From contig JANBVO010000007.1 in the NCBI GenBank assembly GCA_030052745.1, positions 248,001 through 312,000 on the forward strand: DNA of 64,000 bases, written 5' to 3'. The DNA is from Pleurostoma richardsiae. Its lineage: Eukaryota > Ascomycota > Sordariomycetes > Calosphaeriales > Pleurostomataceae. Under the pieces are notes generated by a model. It saw nothing but the letters and a program-made list of their open reading frames with translations, did no database searches and was not told the origin of the DNA. Below, in pieces: positions 1 through 12,272 of the stretch. The stretch's first letter is position 1. Each line of letters starts with the position of its first letter. Made by a program: the position numbers and the translations under genes.

Positions 1-926
1 TTCATTGGAAGAATACAGTCAGCTGCCTGGCGCAGAACTCAACAGAGAAAAGGTTTGAACAACACACAACATTTCTGCGGTCAGTATTAGAGTTGCGCCT
101 TAGACCATTGTATTGTTCAGACATTCTAGAGACGGGCACTCGCTTCTGGACAATAGGAGAGGAACTGAACTCGAAAACGAAGAGTAGATTGGTGATATCG
201 AGGGAGAGACAAAAGTCATAGAGAGCCTGAGAGCTTGTGCTTCTGCAGCATCTTGCCTTTGACAGGCGGAGCTGTCATTTATGGTGAGACTAAGACATGA
301 CAGGCACAACACCTGCCCGACAAAGTGAGGTTGGAAACGTAAGGCGCGACTAAACCGCAATGTTGCCCTGCAATTGTAACTAATATTGAGACAGAAACAA
401 TTGACAGGCCATGTTGGAAAGCATTGTTTTAGACTGATCGAGTCTTCGGGCCGACGAGCTGATCTGCCCGATGCGCCAGATGGCACACTCGCTCGTTACC
501 CTAGCCAGATTCCGTAAGCAGGCAACGGTATACACGGACGAAATAGGCGCCTGGTCGACGTTGAGTGGCCAACATGCATTTCCGAAACATGAGCAGGGTC
601 TGTGTTGGGTCACGTAGTGACAATCCTAGGCGAGGCCTCGATTGAAAGACCTGCCCCTAGGGTCGAAGCAAAAAGCTGCGCGTTTAGCAGGTGATGGTCG
701 GATTAGCGGCTCGATGGCTACCTGAGTATCAGCGGGGCTGCATTAGCAGTCTAGAGTAGACCACAACAGCTGCATAGCTCCATCACATTGTAACAATTAT
801 TCTCTCTTCTCGCCCTCTAGCCCGTCCCCGTCTTGCTGCCTCAGCGAGGTACATCGTGTTTCTTTGCTCTACGCTCCGCATCCATCACGTATTCGTCACC
901 ACCTTTGGCTTTTGTTACTCTCCATC
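1..926. other. Gene-free left edge
   Basis: I see no recognisable gene here. The open frames are short and have no family resemblance. The last part, from about 780, is pyrimidine-rich and probably serves as promoter and 5' leader for the gene that starts at 927. Confidence 0.4.
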
Positions 927-1970
927 ATGAGCGCCGAGGAATCCAGCTCCTCAACTGGCGGTGGTGATGCCTCGCGGAAACCCCGTTGGCTGACCTACAT
1001 GACGGACGAAATCGAGTCAGATGCGGACGATGTAGAGCGCGACTTCATCGAGATTATGCGAGACATGCTCCTCGCGCCAGGTGATCAAGAGACAGCAGCC
1101 TCTGACGCGGTCCAGAAAGTCCGAGAATACTATAACACGCACTATACAGACGATCGTCGCACATGGCGCCTTCAAAAGGACCATGCAACCTGGGGCCTTC
1201 TCAACACCCTCAGTACTTACGCCTTCGAACTAGTCAGCCAAATCCCTGTCACGGATGTCGGCCACTAGCGACTGGCAGATTTCTTGATCGGGTTTAAAGA
1301 TACTGCGCCTCAGGAGTTTGACTTGGAGGTATGCCATCAACCGTACGGGCCTTATCGGAGATGGATCGAAAGCTGATACCAGACCAGAATCCCCAGCTTC
1401 TTTACGACGATACATCGTATAGCGCCGCTGCACGCGATTTCTGGAACCATGACAACGGTGAGTCAGATCCCATAATCATCGACCCGCGGGTTATGAAGCC
1501 TGATTTCCTTGCTTCTAGTGAATGCTGTCCCGGGTATCAGTATTGACGACGATCTTCGGGAGCGGTGCGAGAAGTGGATTAGTATATCTGCATTCCTGGC
1601 CAAGCTCCTTAACGCAGGGGCGCTCGGTGAGACAGCGATTGTCTGGGCAGCCATGGATCTCAAAGAAGGACTTGAAAAGACTGACGATGATAGCCGTATC
1701 AACCTTCTGGCCCTCGCATGCAAGCAGGTCGTTGCTGTGCAGTATATCCTCTTGGCAGGGGACCTACTCGCATGGGCAGCCCAAGCTCGTTCATCAGAGA
1801 AAATTGCTGGAGGGCTGAACTTGGAGAAATGGAGGCTCTGGGCTGACAGACTGGGGGAGATCTCGCGTGAAACACCTGAAGACGCCGAATGGGGGCTGAA
1901 GGTTGCCGCTGGAAAAGCCCATGCGAGAATGATCAACCTCCATCCGGAGCTGTTACAGGAGGCTTCCTAG
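927..1970 (+). pseudogene. DUF3632-type fungal protein gene with an internal stop
   Basis: The start ATG at 927 has a good context (CATCATGAGC). Exon 1 encodes an acidic N-terminus and a helical segment. A second exon lies around 1384-1460 (it encodes QLLYDDTSYSAAARDFWN), and the last exon runs from about 1519 to the TAG at 1968. The third exon has the pattern of the DUF3632 family: a WISISAFLAKLL segment, then LEKWRLWADRL near the end. DUF3632 proteins are fungal, have no known function, and often lie near metabolite clusters. An in-frame TAG at 1266-1268 interrupts exon 1 inside the conserved core. The same frame continues with RLADFLIGFKDTAPQEFD, which is normal family sequence. So this is either a recent nonsense allele, a sequencing error, or a hidden intron (a GTACTT donor at about 1214 with the acceptor ending at that TAG). 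I favour the nonsense allele. The family call is fairly sure; the exon ends are approximate. Confidence 0.6.
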
Positions 1971-3138
1971 CACACTAGCATGCACCGGGTGATGCCTCGA
2001 TAAATTAGTATGAGTAGAAGTAGATGATTTAGGGTAGCTTACAATTTCCCTTTCTCCATAAGGCTAATTAATACTTAGAGTGCTACGTCTGCGAAAAGCC
2101 AAATCGCGAAGGAAATGGCCCGTGTGTGACGTCCCTTTTATAGCGACGTCGACAAAGGCGCTTGGAGCCTCAGGTAACGAGAACAAGTCGGTTGTTAGTT
2201 GGAATATACCGTTGAAATTTGACAGGGTCTTCTTCAAACACCTCGCTGAGTGTCGACCTCGTTACAATTCACCAGGGAGCAGCAGCCAAGTGGCGAATGG
2301 CTAGGGTCTGCCTTGCGATTCACAAGGCGAATCCATCTCAACAAACTCGAGGCAGTCCAGAAATCGTCTTCAGCATCACCAAGTGTCGTCTCGCAGCATC
2401 ATCAGGATCTTCTTTCGCAAGGGCTTTGGAGTCAGTCACACTGCAAGCGAGTTAAAGGATTTAGTCCTTCGGACCTTAAATAAGGGGACGGGTCTAGAGA
2501 CTTCCTGATCCACCTGGGCGGAGGCTAAAGAGGTCCACCAGATAATGCGGACACACTGCAAAATCTACCCGCTTCCCCAATGATCAGCCAGATCATCCCG
2601 GCGCGTAATCACTACAGTGGGTGTAGCAGGCGAACATCGGCGATCATTGGGGAGACCTGAAACTTGACTCAATTTCGCAGAAGTTGGGTCTCTCTAGAAA
2701 CTGAAAATGGCAAAGGAAACGTCCAGGCATTATTAGCACAAGCTGCTGAAGACGTGCTGTATACAGTAGCTCAGGGTTGTGGAATGCTGGCCGTGACGAA
2801 TAACTATTAGGCGCCGAACAGATTGCTGTCAGTGGGGCCTGTGTCAATTTAGGCGCGTGCTAGAGGCCTCCCGACTTGGGGATTGGCGGGACAGAGATCT
2901 GGATATCCAGTTGGTGGCAGTGCAGCCCCTTATTCAAGGCATTGTTGGATGGTGTTTTGCCAACATGAAACATCGATAGGCAGATTCGTGAGAAAGAGGA
3001 GAGCCAAGGCAATGACTATAACGACGTAGGGTCGCTGCCGACTTCAGCGATCTGGGAAAACCATCGACTTGAATGGTGAGCAATTAACGCTCGACAGAGA
3101 TCGATTTACCTCAAGCAGCAGCTCTGCGATTCCTCGAC
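1971..3138. other. Intergenic, nothing recognised
   Basis: About 1.2 kb with only short overlapping open frames and no family match. The final 100 bases before 3139 presumably carry the promoter and leader of the helicase gene. Confidence 0.4.
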
Positions 3139-6100
3139 ATGGCCTCTGCCAGGAAACGACACGTTCGCGGCGATGACATGTACTCGCCAGTAAAGAGGCG
3201 GGAATCAACGAGGCTACGAAACAAGTCGCCAGTGCAGTTCAACCCGGTGCCGTCTCCGCCTCCAGCGACGTTAGACGAGATCCGAGAATTCCAAGCCCGT
3301 CAGGATGATGGGAGCGTTGCTGGTAAGCAATTTCTCCGCCATACGCACAATAATAACATGAAAAATAATAAAAGAACTCATGGTATTAGCAAAGGGCGAC
3401 GTGAGAGAAAATGCAGTTGCTGCGGGAGATGAGAGTAGTCTCGTGGCTAGTTCTTCCGACAATACGAGTGCGGTCACAGATCTTAACATGTCCCTGGTCA
3501 AGGCCCAAAGGCTAACGTGAGCTAGTTGTTTCTAGCGAGGTTCCTGTAGATTTACCGTATGACATTTGCTTTGGCATGGTACGGAATCTTCACGTTCCAT
3601 TTCCTCAAATACCTTTGACTGATTTCTACAGCTCTTGATGGAGGCGGCCTGCACATACTGGAAATGGAACCCTCCTCCAGAAAACTCTCCTGTGCAGATC
3701 ACCTGCCTCGACAATCGATTGATGCTGTGCTATGAAGGCAGCGAGAGGCACGCTGGGATCTTAGTGTCGAAAACCTTATCGCGCCTCATTAGGGAGTGCT
3801 CGGTGACTCTGGTCGCATTTTTAAGTACGCGAAGTGGACGGGCCTCCAACATGCTGGGGACATCACCGTGGGAGCTAGATTCCGTTCGAGTACGCCCGCT
3901 AAGAGTTACTGTCTACGGTCTGCTCTCGGAGAAGGACACCGTCACCAACATTTTAGATGAAGGCGGTCTATTCCTCCAACGTCCAGAGGAGTCCGATTAT
4001 GACAGGAGGGTGAGGTATCATAATCCCATGTACCTCCTCCCCTCCGGAGAGGACATGCCAAAGAATGGGAATTCTTTCATGACTGCGGGTCGAAGAAAGG
4101 TGGCTCCGTCTGCCGATGAAGAGCAGCTCGGAGAAGTTGAGAGAAGTCGGATACTGAGATTATTCGATGAATTCAGCGGGCCAGATGCGAGCATTGCATC
4201 GGAGGTCAAGCAGAGTTCGCGGATCATCTCGACGCTGAAAGAGTATGTGGTGCAGCGCATTCGTTTTGGAGAGTAAGCCGACTAAACGGTGCCACAGTCA
4301 TCAGCTCGAAGCAGTCGCCATGATGATTGAACGGGAGCAGGGCTCACCGAGCAGCAAACCGAAGTTCCCTTTGTTGTGGGAAGCTGTTCTTGAGGGGAGT
4401 GAGATGAAGTACGCATATTCCAGCTGCATCGTGGCCAAGCAGTTCATATGGGTACTTTCTCTGACGATTCTGCAGATATCGACATATTGTTACGAAGTCT
4501 CCTCAACGCACACCTCTGCCATGCTTACGAGGAGGTATATTAGCTGACGTATGTCCGGTATTCTTGTCCCAATATGTATGAACCTTCCTGACAGAGATTA
4601 GGAAATGGGTTTGGGAAAGACGTTGTCTGCTCTGGCGCTCATCTGTCATCACATTGACAAAATATCCGACCTGCCTTCTCCTCAGGCAACCCGAATGTCC
4701 AGGGCGACATTGATAGTCACACCGAAGTCAAGTATGGTCATGTTACCCTATATGAGATGCGCAACCACTATTTCGTATGAGAATGAGCTGACCTGACGGA
4801 CTTAAAGCGATCTACGGATGGCAGCAACAGATTGAAAGGTAACTAACACTGCGATGTTGTTCCTCGTCCCCGCGTTGTGACCTGACGATGCATAGACATA
4901 TCCGGCCAGGCGCAATAAGATCCGTGCTGTATCACGGTGCTAAACGACAAGACACGGCCCTGGAACTACACGATATCGATCTAGTTCTCACCACATATGA
5001 CACGCTTCGTTCAGATTGGACCACATACGGTCCTCTGTACATACACACTTGGTCTAGAATCATCCTGGATGAAGGTGAGTAGATACCCCGAATGCATAAT
5101 GCTTCTCCTACTTTGCATCTCCCGCTCTCCTCTTATCGCACTGCTGACCTAGTCTGGCCTGGGCCCCTAGCCCACCGAATCCGCAACCGATCGTCCCAGA
5201 TCTTTCGCGCAACCTGTGAAGTTCGGGCGCACAATCGCTGGTGCCTGACTGGCACACCAATTCAGAACTCTCTTGGCGACTTCGGCTCTCTCCTTGCCTT
5301 CATCGGCGTCCCGCCTTTCGTGACTCGCGAGCAATTCAGGTTCTGGATCTCCTCGCCCATTCTCTCCAACCAACAGCACAGCTTGCAAATACTACGGAAG
5401 CTCGTGCGCGCAACATGTCTGCGCCGGACCAAGGCACACCCCTACCTAGCATCGACGCTGAAACTGCCTCGAAAGACGGAGCGAGTCGAGATAGTAGAGT
5501 TGGCCCCCTACGAGAGGGAGCTGTACAACTTCTTCAAGCGGAGGTCGTATTTGCTTGCGGCGGAAGACGTGTCGCCGGATTTGGAGGCGGGTGGTCCCAA
5601 AGCGATGAAGCGACGACGCAAACCTGCCAAGAAGGGGCGTGGATCTGAAAGCTTGCCGCGCAAGAACGCGGGAAATATCATTGTTCTGATATCGGTGCTG
5701 CGGATGATTTGCGACCATGGCGAGACGCTGCTCCCTCGCATTGCTCTCGAAGCATGGCGTAAGCGAGACGCTAATGCAGTCAGTTGGGGTTTACTCCAGA
5801 CGGCGACCGATGCTTGCCGGACTTGTTGCATGTGTGGTCAAGAGATCGATGGTGAAAAGGAGGCGAAGCAGGAGTTCCCATGCAAGAAGCACGTTGCATG
5901 CGAAATATGCGTGACACAGATGGAGGATGAGATAACATGTCCGACATGTTCAACTACTAAGAATGTCTCGTCTGCATCAGCATCACCGAAGAGCGTCAGC
6001 TTTGCCCCTACCCCGTCATCAAAGGTCTCGGTCCTACTTCGCAACGTCCTCTCCACGCACCAAAGCGATGCTATTCCGCTCGTCAAGAGGTACGTCTCAG

Positions 6101-6953
6101 AAGCACTATGATAAACTTGTCGCCGACGATCCATAGCGTTATCTTTTCCCACTGGACTGGCATGCTCGACCTAATATCTGACGCTTTGAGCCCACACCTC
6201 TCTTGCCTCGATCTCTCATCTGTACGAATTGACGGCAGCTCCTCGCTGCAGCAACGCCGCAACGCTTTGGACCAGTTCAATTCTGATAACGGCTGCATGG
6301 TCATGCTGGCTACAATCGGGGCCGTGGGTGAAGGGTACGTCTTTTCTATCTTGATGGTATTATTTTCTTCATCGCCTGCGTCATTCGTCTTCTTCCGCAC
6401 GGGACTACTCGTGCCCAGGTAAATGAAAGAGGAACTTACTATTCTGGATTTTAAAATATAGGATCGATCTTAGCGTCGCATCTGAGGTACACATAGTCGA
6501 ACCGCACTGGAATCCCATGGCTGAGGCCCAGGCCGTGGATCGCGTGCATCGAATTGGTCAGATCAGGGATGTGAAAGTCACAAGATACTGTGTGAAGGAG
6601 AGTATTGAGGAGGTAAGTCTCTTTTCGTTTGTATGTAACTGGGTTGGCCGAGATATGTCGTCTATCTGCGTGTTTTTTTCCCTTTTTTTCACTCTCCATA
6701 CTAATCTCCCAACATCCGCATCACGCATACACTGACCTCCTTAACTTAGTACATCCAATGGGTTCAGACCCAGAAAGTAAATCTCATTAGTGAGTCCCTA
6801 TCCTCTCCAGAAGAAGGACAAGGCAAGACAAAGAATGCAGAGGAAGAGCTTGTCGAGGAACGGTGGGAAGTGAGTTTAACCCTATTTGTCGGCGTTGGAG
6901 AGAGAAATCGCTGACCGCGAACCAACCAGAAACTCCTCAAATTCCTCAAGTAG
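3139..6953 (+). CDS. SNF2-family helicase with RING-like finger (HLTF/Rad5-like)
   Basis: This is a multi-exon gene encoding an ATP-dependent DNA translocase of the SWI/SNF superfamily, likely nuclear and acting in chromatin or replication repair. It starts with MASARKRHVRGDDMYSPV and a basic, serine-rich N-terminus. Helicase motifs appear in order. The P-loop is GGILADEMGLGKT, split by an intron after GGILAD at about 4552. Motif Ia follows in TLIVTPKSS. The DEAH box is built across an intron (ILDE at about 5075, AHRIRN at about 5170). Motif III is LTGTPIQN near 5250. A cysteine-rich RING-like segment (CRTCCMCG ... CPTC) lies near 5820-5950. The helicase C domain contains ATIGAVGEG, PHWNPMAEAQAVDRVHRIGQ and a TRYCVKESIEE segment. 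The protein ends KLLKFLK with TAG at 6951. The first RING cysteines are atypical, so ubiquitin-ligase activity is only inferred. At least nine introns are needed. The order of domains fits fungal HLTF-like proteins. Confidence 0.85.
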
Positions 6954-7215
6954 TATGATAAGTCCGTCGGTTTAGTTTTGGCTTCTTGAGGGGATCTTTT
7001 ATAGAACTTTCTAGAAAAGCAGCAGATAATAAATTCAGTCTGCCGTTTCACTCTATCCTACGCATCTTCTCATTCTAAGCTGGAAGAACTCATACTTGAT
7101 TACCCGTTCTTCGTTTGCTCGCTCCCGCGGTTTCCCTGCGTTAATGTTATGTCACAATGCAGAAAGACACTGGTGACATGTACCATCAATTTCCAGGCAC
7201 TTCTCTCATCCTGAT

Positions 7216-10200
7216 CTAGTCGCTCATTTTCGCAACCTCTCCATCATCACTACCACTACACCTCCTCTTTATCGTCTTCCGACGTCGTTTTGGATTTGGC
7301 GCTGCCTCCTCTTTCTCCGCATTCTCTTCGTCGCCATCGCTATCGTCGTCAACCTCGTCCAGCAAGACTTCCGAATCCTCCGATCCTGTTTCCAGTCTAG
7401 TCTGCTTAGTCCTCTCTACTACCTCCTCCCACGATTCACCCAACCACTTCTGCATCAATGCTGCTCCCCTCTCTTGTGCCGGTTTCATGCCAATATACCC
7501 ATACTCCGGGTTGGCCCCTTTCTCGAGCAAGAACCGCACGAACCGCGCTGCCTGCTCTGACGTTCTCCGTGATGCGTAGTGCAGCGCCGTCATACCCTTG
7601 TAGCGCTTTGCACGCCGCCGTCGCCGCCGTTCCCATCCACCACGACGATCAACACCTTCATTCCCAGGATTAGGGTGCACGCTCGATCCTGGCTGCTGAT
7701 TAGCCTTCGCATGAGTGGTGGTGGTGATTCTTGCGGCCTCTCCACGCGGAAAGTCAATAGGCGCCCCAAGGCGCAACAGTTCTCCAGCTATCGTAATAGA
7801 AAGGTTCGATGACTGTCCCAAGCTCACCAGTGACCAGCCTAGAAAGTGTGGATTCAAAGGACCACTGCCGAGGAGATCGATCAGGCGATGCCATGTCCGG
7901 ATGAGACGCGCTTCCAACAAGGCGTTTTGTTTTGTTGCGTTGAAGGCAACTTTGGAGAATAGTACTGAGCGTTTGTGGAACTGTGGTATCAGGCTTCTGG
8001 CCGGACGAAATCTCTCCTCTTCGTCCGCTTTCGCATAGGTATCCGAGTCATCAAGAAAGGAAATAGATACGTCTAAACGGCGCGATGGGTCGAGTAGGAA
8101 TTCCTCCCACTCGGCGTACATATCGGGCGAATCAATGGCAAAAGCCTCGCAGGCCAACAAGCCATAATGGTAAATTCTGTCCGAGCTGCACAGTTTGTCC
8201 AGAAGCCAGCGGAAGAGCTCTCTGTTCCCACTCTTCACGATAGACCTGTATAAGAAACGATAGTCGCTAGATGTGCCCCAGGAATCGTAGAACTGGGACA
8301 GGACTTCTACCATTGGTAGTGATCCTATCTCTGCTGCAAGATGTAATGCAGGCTGAACAACACTCTCATGCGGCTCCAAGAATGCTGCAAGCCGCTGAAT
8401 TTCGTCAATGTCGCCAGCTTTGGTTAACTCGAATAATAGGACCCGACTATCACTACGGGAGATGCGGTCTGCAGGTAGGTTCGCCGGCTCCCACGGCTTC
8501 GAAATTCGGTGCATTTTTTGCCAGTGGTCAGCTTGACCCCGTCTCGTTGCGAACCCAATGACGGCGAATTCGCAAGATGGCACAGAACACTTCCAAGGCC
8601 GCGAGTGGTGTTCAACATGCGTCCTGCGGGCTCTGCGTGTGTGAAATCCTTGCCGGCTGAGAACGCAGCTGGGGAATGTGCACTTAAAGATTTTGGTTCC
8701 GTAGTGTCTTTGCAGCGTCGCACAGTGGCAGTCGCGCTTTTTGTGCTCCCTCTCGTCGCATATCAACTCCTCGAGGTGTTCGTGAATACGTGTCAACATG
8801 TTTGACATGATTGAAGGGTCGAAGTTAACCCAAGTACGGCCTGTGAGATCAATATTCGTTTCCTTCTGATTCAAGAGTCTCGGCCTTTGAACTTACTGTT
8901 GGTATAATTCCAGTCAGTGTGCCTATCGTCCCGATGAAACTGTAAGACTCCGCGGATAATTTCAGTGATTTCGGGCCAGTCCAACCCTATGCTTCGGAAG
9001 ATATCATCTGTGAGGTTTATCTGGCCCTCATAATTGCAGTTTCTCAACTCCACCGCCATGCGCGTGAGCAGCGCGAGGAGATCCGGATAGGCTGACAGAT
9101 CCTTGGATTTTTCGACACAACATCTAGTGAGGCCGATCCATTGGCTCATGGCAAACCAGTGAAGTCGATATTTCCCGGCCAGGATATTTTCTTGGAGCTG
9201 TTCGTCTGAAATGTATATGTCGAATACTCCAGAGCACAGATACGTCACCAATGATTTTGCAAGGCTGTAATTGGCCTCGGATTTCTCGATGAAGCCACTG
9301 ATCTGTTGACTAAAGATATATCTGCTCTTCTGTGAGTGTTTGACCGCTGCAGAAGTTAAACATCTCGCTTCAAGAACCTGACTCCCACTTACTCCTTCAC
9401 CGTGAAATGCACGAACTGCGGGATATCATCCACAATTTCGATAATTGGACCACAAATACGGACGAAGTTCACACTGGCTATGACTGAAGGAGCTGCCTTG
9501 GATTCTGAGTCGACTAACAAAGCTTGCTCCATCTCGTGCCGTGTCATGGGAACGGGAGCACACCCAGTCCAGCCAAGGATCGTCTTTGCTTTTCGTCGCA
9601 AGGCCGGCTGTAGTTCGTTTATTCGGGCGAATATTCGGTGATACCTAAAAGAATCAGTCTTGACCCTGAAGACGGAAGTTGCTGAACTCACGCGTCATTC
9701 AAATCTAGGGGAAGTACTTTAAGTTCTCGTTCAATTTCCTCCATGTCCGTGAACAGTTCAACATTGTCCATGATGATGCGAGCGTAGAGGAACATCCCTT
9801 TCTCTCCAGGTTAGCAAGTTGTTAATGACATAAGTGTAGATAAAGCTTGGGTGATGGGCAGTCGGAAATCCGTTAATTACCATTTGCATTTGCAGCCACG
9901 GGAGCTAGCATGCACTGTATCTCTTCCTGTGCTTTCCGGTCGAAGTCTCCGTTGTGGATCCAATCCTGAGTCCTCTGGGTGATGTACGACTGAATGCTGC
10001 CCGAATTCATCTTGTCTACACGGATGCTAGAAGCTTTGGCCTCTAGAATATTGGCGATGTCATCCTCGGGTCTACTGCTCACGAGTATCTTTATCTCGGA
10101 GCAGGTCTCTAGGCCGGTGATCTGTTGTAATAATATCCTGCGTTCGACGGCCTCCATCTCGTCCAACCCATCGAGGATGATGTATGTCGGCCCAACGCTA

Positions 10201-11423
10201 TTTAAGAGCGTCTTGAGCAACTCTGAGACATATTTGGTGCCGCTCAGCAGGTCACGTTCGTTTGATTGGATTAGGACAGACTGAATATCCTTAGCATCAG
10301 AAGCCAACTGGAATAGCAAAGACTGCAGAACGGATCTGGCTGTGGTATTGCTTTGATCGACGTGGCTCGCGAACACGAAGAGGGTTCGATGACGTGTCTT
10401 AGCCTCCTCGACAGCCGCTGCGGAAAGATAGGTCTTGCCTGGACGGTACAATAAGTTCTCGGAAATCATTTGAGCCGAGGGATAAAGAATACTACTCGCC
10501 TGCTCCTGGTATGCCCTGCAGCCACAACAGCCGCAAGGCCGGATTCGAGTTGTCGAGCCACTCTAAGAAGCTCTTGTTGCTGAGAAGCCACTTCACCGAC
10601 CCTTCGTACGAGCGGTTTAGCAACGAGTCTAGTCGATCGTCGTAGTTCCGAGGGGAGACACGTGTCTCTAGAGTTCGAAATTTCTGTGACTCTTGGAAGT
10701 CGGTCTCCTGATCGAAATGTGCCAAAGATTGGGCTCGAAGTTCGTGTTCCTCTCTTATGTGCTGTAATGTGACTTCGTTTGTCATCAGAGTGGTGTGCCG
10801 CTCAATGTTGCTGACCACGACATCGATCTTGTCCTGTTTCTTTGGCCATATCGATTCGAAAATGAGTTGTGGTCCTGCAAGTCGTGAGCGGGCGTAATAC
10901 ATTCGGCTCGTGTATCTCATGAGAGCTTACTTGACAGACTGAAAAATTTCAAAGCAATCACATGAAAGTCGAGGATGTCCCTGTAGAACAGCGCCAATAA
11001 ATCTTTCAACCTGTCGTTATCGCTTAAAGTCTTGGTTATCTCGACGAATTGCGGTAGTGCGTCGCCGATCTTCGTCATCACCTGTGTGATGGCGTCCGCG
11101 AACTTGGTGATGCTTGCGGTCATTACTAGCAATAGACGAATTGGGCCCCAAATCAACGCCATGATATCCGGTTTGACCTGCACGAACGTGTCCACGGTGG
11201 AGGTATATGCTGACAATTTGTCAAGAAAGGTCTTGATCTTGGCCATGTGTCGGAGACGCCTCTCGGCATCTTGCTTTGCTTGCACATCCCTGGCAGCCTT
11301 CCAGACCCCCTGGATGCTTGTAGTTTCCATCAAGTCCTTGAACAGTTTCTCGTCATTCAGGCTCTTCCTGAAGGCATTTTTGGCGGCTTCAAATGCTTTC
11401 TGCGAGGGATCCAACGTCGACAT
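7216..11423 (-). CDS. NACHT-domain STAND protein with zinc fingers and ankyrin repeats
   Basis: This is a fungal NLR-like receptor of about 1,250 residues on at least six exons. The N-terminal helical domain (MSTLDPSQKAFEAAKNAFRK ... WGPIRLLLVMT) is the fungal NACHT-associated N-terminal type. The NACHT core follows. Its P-loop GIPGAGKTYLSA is split by an intron at 10439-10499 that uses a GC donor. The Walker B segment is YIILDGLDEM and the sensor is KILVSSRPEDD. After a helical region (FLYARIIMDNVEL, FVHFTVKE) the last exon, 8874 to 7216, encodes two adjacent C2H2-like fingers (KCTFPSC ... HVEHH; KCSVPSC ... HWQKMH). It then encodes ankyrin-like repeats (PALHLAAEIGS, TALHYASRR ... LLEKGANPEYG) and an acidic/basic tail with a likely nuclear signal, PKRRRKTIKRR. 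In this family repeat domains sense ligands and NACHT drives oligomerisation, so a role in self/non-self recognition or immunity is inferred. All joins keep frame and I see no break. Confidence 0.85.
10439..10499 (-). other. GC-AG intron inside the P-loop codons
   Basis: On the minus strand the exon ends GGAGCAG, the intron begins GCGAGT and ends CCAG, and the next exon begins GCAAGACC. Only this join gives GAGKT, the Walker A motif. No GT donor nearby restores it. The intron is 61 nt long. GC-AG introns are a known minority class in fungi. Confidence 0.65.
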
Positions 11424-12272
11424 TCTTTATACTGAGGCGCCGTCAATGTTCGAACCGTGTGTATCTCGTGTTGTAGGTTATCAGTAAGTAGACCGGGAGG
11501 ACGCTTCGTACCAAACGTAAGAGGACCGGCGCTTGCGCACACGTATTGCAAGATCCCGAGGAACCTTGCTTTATTGCTGCCTCTCTTGATTTCAAGCGCT
11601 TGACGCCGAGCGATGTGTGGCCGTGTTGAATAGGATGAAGTGGATGAAACAGTGACTTTAGGTAGGTACCAGGTAGCCAGATAGCCTAGGTAAGGTACAT
11701 TGAGGCTGTGCAGTTCGATTCAGCCATTTCATGTTTAGCGGCGTAGCGCCGGGGTCTGTGATTGATTCCGTAGCCGCCTGGCCGCATCAAGCTCGGCCAT
11801 AGTATGACAAGACAGATTGATGTGCCACATTTTTGCCTTGGAATCATCGCAGGGTGACTGGCCGTCACCAGTTCGCATTTGCAGTTCACCACGCCAGCTG
11901 CGAATGTGAAACCGAGCGGGGCCAACCCTGCCGCCAGCTCCTGTGACCCCATCACGAGAACAAACAGTTTAGCTTAGGTACCTACTTAGCACGCCAGCCA
12001 GACAATTGACTACACCAATCAGAGTACGATCCCTCAGGATCGGCGCCGACTTGCGCTTTTCGACGTATTCATCTTTCTGAAGACTTCATCAGAAGTGCAG
12101 ACACCTTGTGCAAATGGAAGCAATTATTTTGCAATAGAATTAGTCAACCGAGTTTCGGAGTCGCATGTAACGGATCTACCTGCAATGGCCACCTGTCTTT
12201 ACTGCCTCTCGGACAATCAGCCTGTCTCCAAAATCTGTCGTTACCCTCTCAATATTCTCCCCAGCGAACAGT
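11424..12272. other. Intergenic between the NACHT and F-box genes
   Basis: About 850 bases with no recognisable gene. It holds the promoter side of the NACHT gene and the 3' side of the F-box gene. Short near-repeats of the type AGGTACC/TAGGTA occur around 11660-11700 and 11970-11985, with no assigned role. Confidence 0.35.

Noticed and set aside
11440-11465. Possible tRNA T-loop (GTTCGAACC)
   Set aside because: No matching acceptor, D or anticodon arm is found around it.
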